64,000 nucleotides of DNA. Origin: Edaphobacter paludis. GTDB taxonomy: Bacteria; Acidobacteriota; Terriglobia; Terriglobales; Acidobacteriaceae. Positions 17,749 through 26,411 of the stretch are shown piece by piece. Under the pieces are notes generated by a model. That model made no database searches and was not told the DNA's origin. It saw nothing but the letters and a program-made list of their open reading frames with translations. The stretch lies in NCBI RefSeq assembly GCF_039993895.1, contig NZ_CP121194.1, positions 3,224,001 to 3,288,000 on the forward strand, in the 5' to 3' direction. How positions within the stretch are numbered: position 1 is the stretch's first letter; every line of letters starts with the position of its first letter. The translations under genes were made by a program, and so were the position numbers.

Positions 17749-18834
17749 ATGCCCAGCCAGCAGGAGGTTAGATGGTCCCAACTAAAAGTGGGTGTAATTG
17801 TTCTGGTTGCGTCGGTGGTATTAGTGACGCTTCTGTTTCTTATGACAAGTGCGTCGGGCTTGGGGCTCTTTTCGCATAAGCTCACCATTACCGTTTATTT
17901 TGAGAACTCCGCTGGCCTCAAAGAAGGCGCGGCGGTGAACCTTGAAGGCGTCACCATCGGCACGGTAAAGAGCATCACGGTGGTGAACACTCCCGCCCGT
18001 AAACTCACTCCGGTGAAGGTCATCATGAAACTCGACGATAAGTATTCGTCGAATCTGAAGCAAGACTCCAAGGCTTCGCTTACAACAGTGGGCGTGCTGG
18101 GCGATACCGTAGTCGACATCAACAGCCAGTTTGCCGTGGGGCCTCCGCTCAAAGACGGCGATGAGTTGAAGACGCTGGAGACGCCGAGCATCACCGATGT
18201 CGTCAAGGCCAGCCAGGGAACAATCGAGAGCCTGAATGTGATTTTGTCGAAGATGAACACGATCGTCGACAATCTGCAATCCGGCAAGGGTTCGGTCGGC
18301 CAGTTGATCAACAATCCCGATTTGTATAACAAGGCAAATGCAACGGTGAATGAGTTGTTGACGCTGGAAACGAATCTGAACAATGGACGCGGCTCCATCG
18401 GCAAGTTGATGACAGACGACACCATGTACAACCGTCTGAACGACGCCGCCGGAAAACTTGAGAACATTGCCAACAGCCTGAACAGTGGCAAAGGTACTGC
18501 AGGAATGCTGCTGAAAGATGACTCCCTCTATAAGAATCTGAACTCGACGCTTGTCCATGCGAATTCAATCATGGCCGATGCGGATGCAGGTAAAGGCGGC
18601 CTCGGCCTGATGCTGAAGGATCCGAAGTTTCGTCAGGATTTGAGCAATACACTGACTCAGGTGAACACGCTGGTGAGTGGTGTCAATGACGGTAAGGGAA
18701 CGCTCGGCAAGCTGACGACGGACGATCAGGCTTACACCAATCTGAATAAACTGCTGAACGCGAGCACCGACCTGGTAACGACGATCCGTAAGGACCCGAA
18801 GAAGTATCTGACGATTCATATGAGGATCTTTTAG
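17749..18834 (+). CDS. MlaD/MCE domain protein with five 34-residue repeats
   Basis: An inner-membrane-anchored MCE protein of the lipid-transport MlaD family. One transmembrane helix (about 16-37) is followed by a single MCE domain (about 44-125, FENSAGLKEGAAVNLEGVTIGTV). The rest is built from five tandem 34-residue units, each starting GKGS/T-x-G-x-L followed by an acidic/polar turn and a tyrosine or similar aromatic (GKGSVGQLINNPDLYN, GRGSIGKLMTDDTMYN, GKGTAGMLLKDDSLYK, GKGGLGLMLKDPKFRQ, GKGTLGKLTTDDQAYT). MlaE/MlaF partners are not adjacent. The likely role is transfer of phospholipid or another hydrophobic cargo across the periplasm. A strong terminator follows. Confidence 0.9.
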   Translation: MPSQQEVRWSQLKVGVIVLVASVVLVTLLFLMTSASGLGLFSHKLTITVYFENSAGLKEGAAVNLEGVTIGTVKSITVVNTPARKLTPVKVIMKLDDKYSSNLKQDSKASLTTVGVLGDTVVDINSQFAVGPPLKDGDELKTLETPSITDVVKASQGTIESLNVILSKMNTIVDNLQSGKGSVGQLINNPDLYNKANATVNELLTLETNLNNGRGSIGKLMTDDTMYNRLNDAAGKLENIANSLNSGKGTAGMLLKDDSLYKNLNSTLVHANSIMADADAGKGGLGLMLKDPKFRQDLSNTLTQVNTLVSGVNDGKGTLGKLTTDDQAYTNLNKLLNASTDLVTTIRKDPKKYLTIHMRIF

Positions 18835-18849
18835 GCACTATCCAGACAC

Positions 18850-18881
18850 AAAAAAATCCAGGCTGCGGCCTGGATTTTTTT
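18850..18881 (+). terminator. Rho-independent terminator after the MCE gene
   Basis: Stem AAAAAAATCCAGGC/GCCTGGATTTTTTT with a TGCG loop. It is A-tailed on both sides and could act in either direction. Confidence 0.9.
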
Positions 18882-18965
18882 ATGCGCCCGGTAAAGTTCT
18901 CGTGGACACATCGGTTTATGCTGAATTTATAAATATTGCTTCTTCGGCCATTCTTCAGGAGACCC

Positions 18966-21038
18966 ATGACGTTCAAATCTTTCGTAACATTTATGGTGCT
19001 GAGCAGCGGTCTGTGCTTAGCCCAGTCCTATACCCCAGCCACCAAAAGCGATGCCGGTCTGGCGCCCACAACCGTGCCGAAGAAGCCGGTCAGCTTCGAC
19101 CTTTCCGGGATTGATAAGACCGCCGATCCCTGCACTGACTTCTACCAGTACGCCTGCGGCAACTGGAAGAAGGAGAACCCCATTCCAGCCGATCAGACGC
19201 GCTGGGGACGGTTCAACGAACTGGCAGAGCGCAACAACTACCTGCTCTATCAGGACCTGAAGGCAGCGGCGGACGCTCCGAAGACCCCACTACAGAAGAA
19301 GTATGGCGACTACTTCGCAGCCTGCATGAATGTGGGACTAGCCAATCAGCTCGGCGCGAAGCCGATTGAGCCGGCACTCCAGACCATCGCCGCGTGGAAC
19401 GATAAGAAGACCCTGGCAACCCTGCTGGGAACGATGGAAGACAAATATTCAGTTGGCTTCTTCTTCGATTTTGGCTCAGAACAGGATCAAAAAGACTCGA
19501 CCCGACAGATCGGCGCGCTTGACCAGGGCGGACTCGGCCTGCCCGACCGCGACTACTACCTCAATCAGGATGAGCGCTCCAAGACACTTCGCGAACAGTA
19601 CGTAGCCCATGTGACGAAGATGTTCGAGCTGCTCGGCGACACTCCCCAAAAAGCTGCCACCGAAGCGCAAAACGTAATGACGGTAGAGACGGCGCTGGCC
19701 CAGGGCTCGATGCCGCGCGTCGACCGCCGCAACCCGGCAAATATCTACCACGTCATGACCATCGCGCAGTTGCAGAGCATGACACCGGACTTCAACTGGA
19801 AGGTCTACTTGGACGCCAAGAAAGAGGGCAGCCTCAAGACCGCCAATATCGTAGCGCCTAACTTCTTCAAGGCTATGCAGGAACAGCTCGACGCCACCAG
19901 CATCGACGCGCTGAAGAGCTACATGCGCTGGCACACAGTCCACCGCTTCGCAACCAATCTCAGCGAGCCTTTCGTCGCGGAGAACTTCAACTTCTACGGT
20001 GCGACGTTGACCGGACAGAAGGAGATTACGCCGCGATGGAAGCGCTGCACCACTGCCACCGACCACGCCCTGGGCGAGGCCGTTGGGCAGGATTGGGTCG
20101 CCCGGAACTTTCCACCCGCTGCCAAGGACAACATGGAGAAGCTCGTCCATGCGCTCGAGGTTTCACTCGGACAGGACATTCAGCATCTCGACTGGATGAG
20201 CGACACCACCAAGGCCGAGGCTCAGAAGAAGCTCGAAGCCTTCCGCGACAAAATTGGCTATCCCGAGAAGTGGCGCGACTACTCGACCCTGACCGTCAAG
20301 CGGGATGATCCCGTTGGCAACTCGGAGCGCGCCAGCGCCTTTGCTGACCGCCACGACCTGAACAAGATCGGCAAGCCTGTCGACGAAAAAGAGTGGGACA
20401 TGACGCCGCCGACGGTGAACGCGTACTACAACCCGTCGATGAACGACATCAACTTTCCTGCCGGCATTCTGCAGCCTCCGTTCTACGACTTCAACGCTGA
20501 TCCGGCGGTCAACTTCGGCGGCATCGGGATCGTCATTGGCCATGAGATGACGCATGGCTTCGACGATCAGGGCAGCCAGTACGACGCGCAGGGCAATGTA
20601 CGCAAATGGTGGACGCCCGAGGACAAGAAGAAGTTCGATGAGCGCACCGATTGCGAGGTGAAAGAGTATGACAACTTCGAAGTCGCTCCCGGACAAAAGC
20701 TGAACGGACGTCTGACTCTGGGCGAAAATACCGCCGACAACGGCGGTCTCCGCATCGCCTACGCCGCGCTGATGAGCACACTGGCACAGGAGAATAAATC
20801 GACAAGCGAAAAGATCGATGGCTACACTCCCGAGCAGCGCTACTTCATCTCGTGGGGACAGGTCTGGTGTGAGAACACCCGCGAACAGACGGCACGGATG
20901 CGCGCCAAGATCGATCCGCACTCCAGCGGTGAGTGGCGTGTCAATGGAAGCGTGCAGAACTTCGAGCAGTTCGGCAAGGCATTTGGCTGCAAGGTTGGCC
21001 AGCCGATGATGCCGGAGAAGAGCTGCCGCGTCTGGTAA
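18966..21038 (+). CDS. M13 family metallopeptidase, secreted
   Basis: A full-length M13 (neprilysin/PepO) zinc endopeptidase of 690 residues, secreted through an N-terminal signal peptide (MTFKSFVTFMVLSSGLCLAQ). I chose the ATG at 18966 because AGGAGA lies just before it; a TTG at 18936 would add ten residues ahead of the signal peptide. The zinc site is His526-Glu-Met-Thr-His530 with Glu587 in ENTADN, and NAYYNPSMNDINFPAGIL is the substrate-binding stretch. It ends CRVW like the partial paralogue at the left edge, to which it is clearly related. Terminators bound the gene on both sides, so it is monocistronic. Confidence 0.96.
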   Translation: MTFKSFVTFMVLSSGLCLAQSYTPATKSDAGLAPTTVPKKPVSFDLSGIDKTADPCTDFYQYACGNWKKENPIPADQTRWGRFNELAERNNYLLYQDLKAAADAPKTPLQKKYGDYFAACMNVGLANQLGAKPIEPALQTIAAWNDKKTLATLLGTMEDKYSVGFFFDFGSEQDQKDSTRQIGALDQGGLGLPDRDYYLNQDERSKTLREQYVAHVTKMFELLGDTPQKAATEAQNVMTVETALAQGSMPRVDRRNPANIYHVMTIAQLQSMTPDFNWKVYLDAKKEGSLKTANIVAPNFFKAMQEQLDATSIDALKSYMRWHTVHRFATNLSEPFVAENFNFYGATLTGQKEITPRWKRCTTATDHALGEAVGQDWVARNFPPAAKDNMEKLVHALEVSLGQDIQHLDWMSDTTKAEAQKKLEAFRDKIGYPEKWRDYSTLTVKRDDPVGNSERASAFADRHDLNKIGKPVDEKEWDMTPPTVNAYYNPSMNDINFPAGILQPPFYDFNADPAVNFGGIGIVIGHEMTHGFDDQGSQYDAQGNVRKWWTPEDKKKFDERTDCEVKEYDNFEVAPGQKLNGRLTLGENTADNGGLRIAYAALMSTLAQENKSTSEKIDGYTPEQRYFISWGQVWCENTREQTARMRAKIDPHSSGEWRVNGSVQNFEQFGKAFGCKVGQPMMPEKSCRVW

Positions 21039-21056
21039 ATCAACCAGCATCGAAGA

Positions 21057-21085
21057 GGGCTCAGGCTGCGGCCTGAGCCCTTTTT
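21057..21085 (+). terminator. Rho-independent terminator after the M13 peptidase gene
   Basis: GGGCTCAGGC-TGCG-GCCTGAGCCC followed by TTTTT. Confidence 0.92.
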
Positions 21086-21271
21086 GCTGCGTAAAACGGA
21101 AGAGGGACAGACACCACCGGCTGCGGCCCGAACTCTTCGGCAAGGAATGCGTTGCGGGAAGTGGCGTAAAGTCGCCGCAGCTTCTACAATTGGCGAAGGA
21201 ATCGTATCCCTACAGAGTTGCTCGCGGCAGAAGGTGGTCGAAATAGATCACTGGCGAGGTTAAGGAAGCGC

Positions 21272-22567
21272 ATGAAGTTGAGCAGGATTGGCCGGATTTC
21301 AATGGCCTTGGTAGTGTCCGTAGCGATGGGTCTGGGCATGACGGCGTGCGGTGGAGGCACCGTCGGTTTCATGTGGGTTCTTGGCACGCAGTATAACCAG
21401 ATCGCCGGTTTCAAGATCGACGACTACACGGGTAATCTGACAAACATCCCGCACGAGCCGTTCACCTCCGGCGGGGCAAATCCTGTCTCGCTCGTCGTGA
21501 GTCCGGGCGGTCGTTATCTTTATGTGGTCAACGAAGGTGTTACTCCGACCTCGGGTAATACGTCGGGAACGCAGCAGTGCGGCACCAATGGTAGCGGCGT
21601 TGCTGAATTCAGCATCGGCGGCGATGGTGTCCTGACCTTCCAGCAGTGCTTTGCGAGCCAGGGCTCCATGCCGGTCTGGGCACAGATGGACAGCACTGGG
21701 GGTTTTCTGTATGTTCTCGACCAGCAGGCGCCTAACGCTGTCTGCGGTGTGAATGCTACGCCCGGTTCCTGCGTGGGCGACATCACCGTATTCTCGGTCG
21801 CCAATGACACCGGTCGCCTGACGCTCGTGCCGAACAAGCAGATCAAGAACGCGGATGGAACGCAGCTCACCTACTTCCCGGTCGGCAATACTCCGATCAT
21901 GATGAAGGCCGCTGGCGGAGGCTGCCTGTTTACGGTGGACTCTGGCGACCAGACTGTCTTCCCTTACTCGATCGGAGCCGGTGGCCAGTTGACACTGCCC
22001 AGCAACACGACGATTCAAACCAATGCCGGACGTCTGACATCGATCAACGCGGGCAGCAGCGCGGATGTCTATCTGACAGATGCAGCACCCGACGCCAACA
22101 GCCCGGGCGGTTACATTCTGCCTTATACCGTCGGCAGCGGTTGCTCTCTGAACACGGTGACCGGCGGCAAAGTGGCGAATCTGGCACAGACGTCGAATCC
22201 CGTCTTCTCGATGTATGCAGCGGGCAGCAGCAGCAATTATCTCTACGTTGCCAACCAGTCGACGACGAACTCAAATGCTCCTGCGTATAGCTCGATCTCG
22301 GCATTCAGCATTGACAAGACGACTGGCAAGCTTCAGATGATTGCGAATACGCAGGGAAACAATCCGTATCCCGTCGGCTCCGGACCGGTGTGTATGGTCG
22401 AAGATCCATCGAGCCAATACGTTTACACCTCGAACAACGTAGATGGCACGGTTACGGGATTCAGCCTGGACAAGAGTACCGGTCAACTCTCAAATCTGAG
22501 GAGAGGCTCGAAGTTCACGGCGACAGGGTTGGCGACTTGCCTCGCGGTAAGCGGAAACGTTAATTAG
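21272..22567 (+). CDS. Lactonase-like beta-propeller lipoprotein
   Basis: A 431-residue predicted lipoprotein. The signal peptide ends in a lipobox (GMTAC) about 25 residues in. The mature part consists of propeller blades with recurring patterns such as GRYLYVVNEG, GGFLYVLDQQ, SNYLYVANQS and SQYVYTSNNV, as in the 6-phosphogluconolactonase-like (lactonase, PF10282) family. In exported forms enzymatic activity is not established. The ATG at 21272, preceded by TAAGGA, is preferred over the upstream in-frame start at 21218, because it begins the lipoprotein signal (MKLSRIGR). A paralogue with the same signal sequence style follows directly. It is terminated by a hairpin at 22589. Confidence 0.85.
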   Translation: MKLSRIGRISMALVVSVAMGLGMTACGGGTVGFMWVLGTQYNQIAGFKIDDYTGNLTNIPHEPFTSGGANPVSLVVSPGGRYLYVVNEGVTPTSGNTSGTQQCGTNGSGVAEFSIGGDGVLTFQQCFASQGSMPVWAQMDSTGGFLYVLDQQAPNAVCGVNATPGSCVGDITVFSVANDTGRLTLVPNKQIKNADGTQLTYFPVGNTPIMMKAAGGGCLFTVDSGDQTVFPYSIGAGGQLTLPSNTTIQTNAGRLTSINAGSSADVYLTDAAPDANSPGGYILPYTVGSGCSLNTVTGGKVANLAQTSNPVFSMYAAGSSSNYLYVANQSTTNSNAPAYSSISAFSIDKTTGKLQMIANTQGNNPYPVGSGPVCMVEDPSSQYVYTSNNVDGTVTGFSLDKSTGQLSNLRRGSKFTATGLATCLAVSGNVN

Positions 22568-22588
22568 CTGGCAGCATTCCAGCTAAAG

Positions 22589-22626
22589 ACTCAGGACAGG
22601 GTGTCTGTACGAGCCCTGAGTTTTTT
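22589..22626 (+). terminator. Probable Rho-independent terminator
   Basis: ACTCAGG (22589-22595) pairs with CCTGAGT (22615-22621), followed by a T run to 22626. The loop is long (19 bases). Confidence 0.65.
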
Positions 22627-22674
22627 GAAACAGCAGAAGCGGGCGGAAACGATCTGCCCCGGAGCCAGGTAAGC

Positions 22675-23934
22675 ATGAAGTTGAATAACATCGGCCGTGG
22701 AGCACTGGCCTCGATTTTGTCTCTTGCAGTTGGTCTTGGCGTAACGGCGTGCAGCCGCGACTATACGTTGGCGTACGTCTATGTAACGACCGCAGCGCCT
22801 CTTTCCGCCGGATCATCGACCGACGGTGGCGTGAGCGCCTTTGCCGTCGACTATCAATCCGGCGCACTGACACCGTTGGCCGACTCGCCGATTCCGGCAG
22901 GCAAGAAGCCGGTGACGCTGGTTGCCGGCCCTGCCAGCGCGAATGGCCAGTTTATCTATGTGGTCAATCATGACGACTCGACCGTGATGGAGTTCTCCAT
23001 CGGCACGGACGGCAAGCTGTATCTGAAGAACACCTACAACACGACCGGCAGCCTGCCCACGGCAGCGGCCATCGATGCTGCGGGCACCTTCCTGTACGTG
23101 ACCAATACCTACCAGAACGGGCCGAACAACACCCAGTTGTATACGCCTGCCTCTCCCGGGCCGGGCAGCGTGACGATCTTCCCCATCAACAAGGATGGCA
23201 GCCTGGGCACTCCGGCGACTCAGAACGTCGGCAACCTTCCGGTTGCGATTGTGGCCAGCAAGCTCAGCAACTACGTCTATGTGCTGGATCAGGAGAATGC
23301 CACGACCAGCCCGCTGGGCGTTATCCTTGGCTACTCTGAAAACAGTTCCAACGGTGCGCTTACGCCGACGGCCGGCGGTACTGTTGTGTTGAACGGTGTT
23401 ACGGTCGGCAATGGCTATCCTGCGGGCACTACGCCGAGCGCGATTGCAGAGGATCCCTCCGCACGGTTCGTTTACGTCACTGATAAGGCCACCAACCAGC
23501 TCTATGGATACCTGACCGGGACTGGTGGCGCGCTTACCACGATGACCAACGGGCCGTTCAGCACAGGGACGTTCCCAGTCAGCGTTACGATTGACCCGCG
23601 CGGCAAATACATGTATGTGGCGAACTACAACGACAACACTGTAAGCGCCTATGCGATCGACGTTGCTACGGGAGCCCCGGTAAGCTCTACCGGTTCGGCC
23701 ACGACAAACGTTGGAACAACCCCGACCTGTATCGCAATCGAACCGGCAAAGGGCCAGTATCTGTACGTCTCGAACTACCTGGACGGAACGATTACGGGCG
23801 AATCGCTTAATTCGCATAACGGCGGGTTGACCGCAGTACAGAACACTCCCTTCCCTTCTTCCGGCCTGCCAACCTGCGCAGTGGCCGTGGCGAACGGATC
23901 GTACGGTCATCCTAATCAGATCATCAACCCCTAA
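22675..23934 (+). CDS. Lactonase-like beta-propeller lipoprotein (paralogue of 21272 gene)
   Basis: A 419-residue predicted lipoprotein with a lipobox (GVTAC) and the same start pattern as its neighbour (MKLNNIGRGALASILSLAVG). Blade motifs recur: GQFIYVVNHD, GTFLYVTNTY, SNYVYVLDQE, ARFVYVTDKA, GKYMYVANYN and GQYLYVSNYL, suggesting seven blades of the lactonase type. The two genes look like a tandem duplication that has diverged. Substrate and role unknown; they may be cell-surface proteins. The stop overlaps the end of the long frame of the convergent gene at 23924-24724. Confidence 0.85.
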   Translation: MKLNNIGRGALASILSLAVGLGVTACSRDYTLAYVYVTTAAPLSAGSSTDGGVSAFAVDYQSGALTPLADSPIPAGKKPVTLVAGPASANGQFIYVVNHDDSTVMEFSIGTDGKLYLKNTYNTTGSLPTAAAIDAAGTFLYVTNTYQNGPNNTQLYTPASPGPGSVTIFPINKDGSLGTPATQNVGNLPVAIVASKLSNYVYVLDQENATTSPLGVILGYSENSSNGALTPTAGGTVVLNGVTVGNGYPAGTTPSAIAEDPSARFVYVTDKATNQLYGYLTGTGGALTTMTNGPFSTGTFPVSVTIDPRGKYMYVANYNDNTVSAYAIDVATGAPVSSTGSATTNVGTTPTCIAIEPAKGQYLYVSNYLDGTITGESLNSHNGGLTAVQNTPFPSSGLPTCAVAVANGSYGHPNQIINP

Positions 23935-24724
23935 GACAGTGCTGTTGCTTTACAAAAAGCCCCGCGATTGCGGGGCTTTTTGTTGCCCTATGGCGATTGA
24001 ACTTATCTTGTGATGGCTTGATTAGCTGCGGAAAGATCCGTACGCGAATAGAACTGTCCACCGGGGCTGAAGCCCCTTTTCCAGCAGGGCACCTGAGGCA
24101 GGGCTGAAACCGTGCCCTTAAGCGAGCCGGGCCTTTTCCAGCTGATTCATTCGCTGCGCTGGCTTGCAGGGTGGGGAGGATGGCGGTTTCGGGGTGGGCT
24201 GACGGTGTTGGAACGCATGTCCCGGAGGTGGGGGAGGGGGCACCCGGCTTTGTTTGTGGTGCTTCGGCCGGGGTGCTGGTGGGTTCGGCGGCTTCGCTGA
24301 CCTCGGCGACGGGGGCGAGGACGCCGAAGCGCGGGTCGGCGATGACCTCTTCGATGGGCTGGTCTTCGTGTTGGGCATCGCCCGCTTTGGGCAGGTTGAG
24401 GCTGGCGATCTGCAGGCCGTAGAGCAGCAACCCGGCGGTTTTGGCGTGCAGGCTGCCGCTGGCGATGCGTTGCAGGACCTCGGCGATGGCGGCAAGGACG
24501 CTGCTGCGGTCTTCGAGCGGGGGAAGTTCAAAATCGAGGTGGTTGCGGCGTTCGCGGAGGAGCGTGGCGCCGCCGCGGGTGGTGTGGTGGTAGTAGCAGA
24601 AATCTTCTCCGCGCAGGGCTGGGCTGCCGCAGCGGTGCCCGTCAAGGAAGATATGGCGGCACTTGTAACGCTTTGCTGTGGCGATGGTTGTGTCGGTGGT
24701 AGTTGCGACGATCTGAGCTGACAT
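23924..24724 (-). CDS. Cys/His-rich acidobacterial protein of unknown function, 3' end extended by a REP insertion
   Basis: The 266-residue frame starts at ATG 24724 after GGGGGGA. The N-terminal part has a probable zinc motif (YKCRHIFLDGHRC then GEDFCYYHH, giving C, C, C and H). It is followed by a helical part ending GLLLYGLQIASLNLPK at about residue 125, which I take to be the conserved core of a family common in Acidobacteria, and then a Pro/Ala-rich tail. The last 65 or so residues are suspect: they are translated from a REP pair (24063-24116) and through the terminator at 23954-23981. The ancestral stop was therefore probably near 24120. No function is known to me. A homologue of its upstream region is found without a gene at 62.6 kb and 5.6 kb. 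Confidence 0.75.
   Translation of the reverse strand: MSAQIVATTTDTTIATAKRYKCRHIFLDGHRCGSPALRGEDFCYYHHTTRGGATLLRERRNHLDFELPPLEDRSSVLAAIAEVLQRIASGSLHAKTAGLLLYGLQIASLNLPKAGDAQHEDQPIEEVIADPRFGVLAPVAEVSEAAEPTSTPAEAPQTKPGAPSPTSGTCVPTPSAHPETAILPTLQASAANESAGKGPARLRARFQPCLRCPAGKGASAPVDSSIRVRIFPQLIKPSQDKFNRHRATKSPAIAGLFVKQQHCLRG
23954..23981. terminator. Bidirectional Rho-independent terminator
   Basis: AAAAAGCCCCGC-GATT-GCGGGGCTTTTT, between the lipoprotein gene and the convergent Cys/His-rich gene. The long frame of the latter is read through it. Confidence 0.9.
24063..24116. repeat. REP palindrome pair within the 3' part of the 23924-24724 frame
   Basis: GGGGCTGAAGCCCC (24063-24076) and the slightly decayed GGCAGGGCTGAAACCGTGCC (24097-24116), the same two motifs as around the RAYT gene. 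Confidence 0.8.
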
Positions 24725-24737
24725 GGTGGTATCCCCC

Positions 24738-24870
24738 CTGTACTTAAGTCCTAAAGTATTCAAAAGAAATGGCCTACCTGCGGACTTCGTGGTAGACCCG
24801 TTAAATGCGAAAGCCCGGCTTCGAGGCCGGGCTACTGATTTGCTGCATTGAGTTTAATTGTAGTGGATCA
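24738..24870. repeat. Dispersed ~130-bp element (copy A), upstream of the Cys/His-rich gene
   Basis: Contains TGTACTTAAGTCCTAAAGTA followed by TTCAAAAGAAATGG, then GGACTTCGTGG, a hairpin AAGCCCGGC-TTCGAG-GCCGGGCT (about 24811-24833), and GTTTAATTGTAG (about 24851-24862). The same blocks occur in the same order, reversed, at 62563-62697, and partly at 5544-5745. The rest of the 400-base gap up to 25126 holds one further palindromic repeat and no gene I can support. Confidence 0.75.
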
Positions 24871-25009
24871 GGTATAACTCTTTTGCAATTTTATGTTATT
24901 GATGATGCAGGAGTTATGCGATTTAGGACTTGACAAGGTTTTCCACAGGAGGGATTTCGATCCCGAGCTTGGGGGGGCTCGTTGGGAAAAAAAGCAACGA
25001 CAATTGCAA

Positions 25010-25043
25010 ACGCAGATCCTCTGCCTTTGGCGAAGGATGACAA
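25010..25043. repeat. Dispersed palindromic repeat, intergenic copy
   Basis: ACGCAGATCCTCTGCCTTTG then GCGAAGGATGACAA: the same unit found twice in nrdJ (8806-8840, 8953-8987). Confidence 0.8.
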
Positions 25044-25126
25044 TCTGAAATAAGGGCAGCTACCACAACCTTAAATAGGTCATAGCAAGCATAAGGGCGA
25101 AATCAAGTCCTCAAGTCCTTTGATTG

Positions 25127-26380
25127 TCAGGATGCGGGCTGAGGGGCTCGGGGCTTGGTCGAAAAACGGTTGAGGATGGCGCGGCGGGCTGGGTTTTCGA
25201 CGAAGCGGAAGGCGGCGAGCGAGAATAGGATCACGAAGGCGTAGGAGAACCAAGGGTCGAGCGCAGAGAGATGCAGGTGCGCCGAGAGGTGGTATTTGCG
25301 GATGAGGATCAGCACGTTGAAGTGGAGCAGGTAGAGGCAATAGCTGCTCTCGCCGACGATCAGCAGAGGGCGGCACGCGAATGCGGCGGATATGGGGTTC
25401 GATCCGCTGAGGCCGATGACGAGCGCGGCGAAGAGAGGGATGAGCAGGCCGCCATGCATCATCAGGTAAGGAAGGTCCGAGACGAATCCGTAGAAGACCA
25501 CGAGAAGGGCCGCGACGCTGGCGGTGGCGATGGCAAAGCGCTGTCGGTCGGTGAGAGAGAGGACATGTTGAAGTTTGCCCAGGACGACGCCGACGAGGAA
25601 AGTGCAGGTGTAGGGCAGCGGAGTGTATTTGAGGAAGCGCACCAGGTAGGTGGAGGTATAGCGCGTGACCGGACCGGCGAGGTGGTCGGGGTTGAGGTAG
25701 AGATAGAGGCTGTGGGGGACCATCCCGATGGCCCAGATGGCGAGCAGAAGGGCGATGAGGCGGCCTGCGGTTTTGGGCCAGGGGATGCGGATCAGCCAGG
25801 GGAAGGCGGCGTAGAGCATGACCTCGCAGGAGAGTGTCCAGGCAACGGTGTTCCAGAAGGTGGCGAGGTTGGGACTCCAGCCCTGGAGGAGGAAGGGGGT
25901 AAGGACAATTCCCTTCCAGAACTCGGCGTGGCTGCGGGCAGTCCACTCGTCATCGAGCATCTTCAGGGAGACGATGAGGGCGAGCAGGTAGATGGGGTAG
26001 AGACGGGCGAAGCGAGCGACCCAGAAGTTTCGCTTGTTCAGGGTGGCGGCGCGGTCGGCATAGTTGTAAGTGAGGATATAGCCGGAGATGAGGAAGAAGA
26101 CGCCGACGAAGATGTAGCCGTTGTCGACGAAGGGATAGAGCAGGCCGAGGTGGGGAGGGGTGAAGTGGAAGAGCACGATGCTGAGGGCAAGCAGGGTGCG
26201 GATGCCGGTCAAGGCGGGCAGGGGTGGCTTGCGGATAGTTCTGAGTGGCGTCTGGGTGGGCGCGACAACGTCAGTGAAAGCGGTTGGCAAGGTACAGATT
26301 TCCTGTTTCGTTATTGTAGATGCTCGATTGGTGCGTTGGGCAGGGATGAGGACAGCAGAAAATGAGGCAGTTTCCGGCAT
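25127..26380 (-). CDS. Acyltransferase 3 family membrane protein
   Basis: A 417-residue integral membrane O-acyltransferase (OatA/NodX type). The family opening is at PALTGIRTLLALSIVLFHF (about residues 54-72; the His is the conserved catalytic one), followed by GYIFVGVFFLISGYILTYNY and some ten hydrophobic helices. These enzymes acetylate or otherwise acylate cell-surface glycans or lipids. The first 50 residues are poorly conserved in character and the true start may be internal, for example at the GTG codon near VVAPTQ. It lies downstream of pyrH on the same strand, 31 bases away. Confidence 0.88.
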   Translation of the reverse strand: MPETASFSAVLIPAQRTNRASTITKQEICTLPTAFTDVVAPTQTPLRTIRKPPLPALTGIRTLLALSIVLFHFTPPHLGLLYPFVDNGYIFVGVFFLISGYILTYNYADRAATLNKRNFWVARFARLYPIYLLALIVSLKMLDDEWTARSHAEFWKGIVLTPFLLQGWSPNLATFWNTVAWTLSCEVMLYAAFPWLIRIPWPKTAGRLIALLLAIWAIGMVPHSLYLYLNPDHLAGPVTRYTSTYLVRFLKYTPLPYTCTFLVGVVLGKLQHVLSLTDRQRFAIATASVAALLVVFYGFVSDLPYLMMHGGLLIPLFAALVIGLSGSNPISAAFACRPLLIVGESSYCLYLLHFNVLILIRKYHLSAHLHLSALDPWFSYAFVILFSLAAFRFVENPARRAILNRFSTKPRAPQPAS

Positions 26381-26411
26381 TTTCAGCCGGATTATCTCTG
26401 CGAACGCTTGC

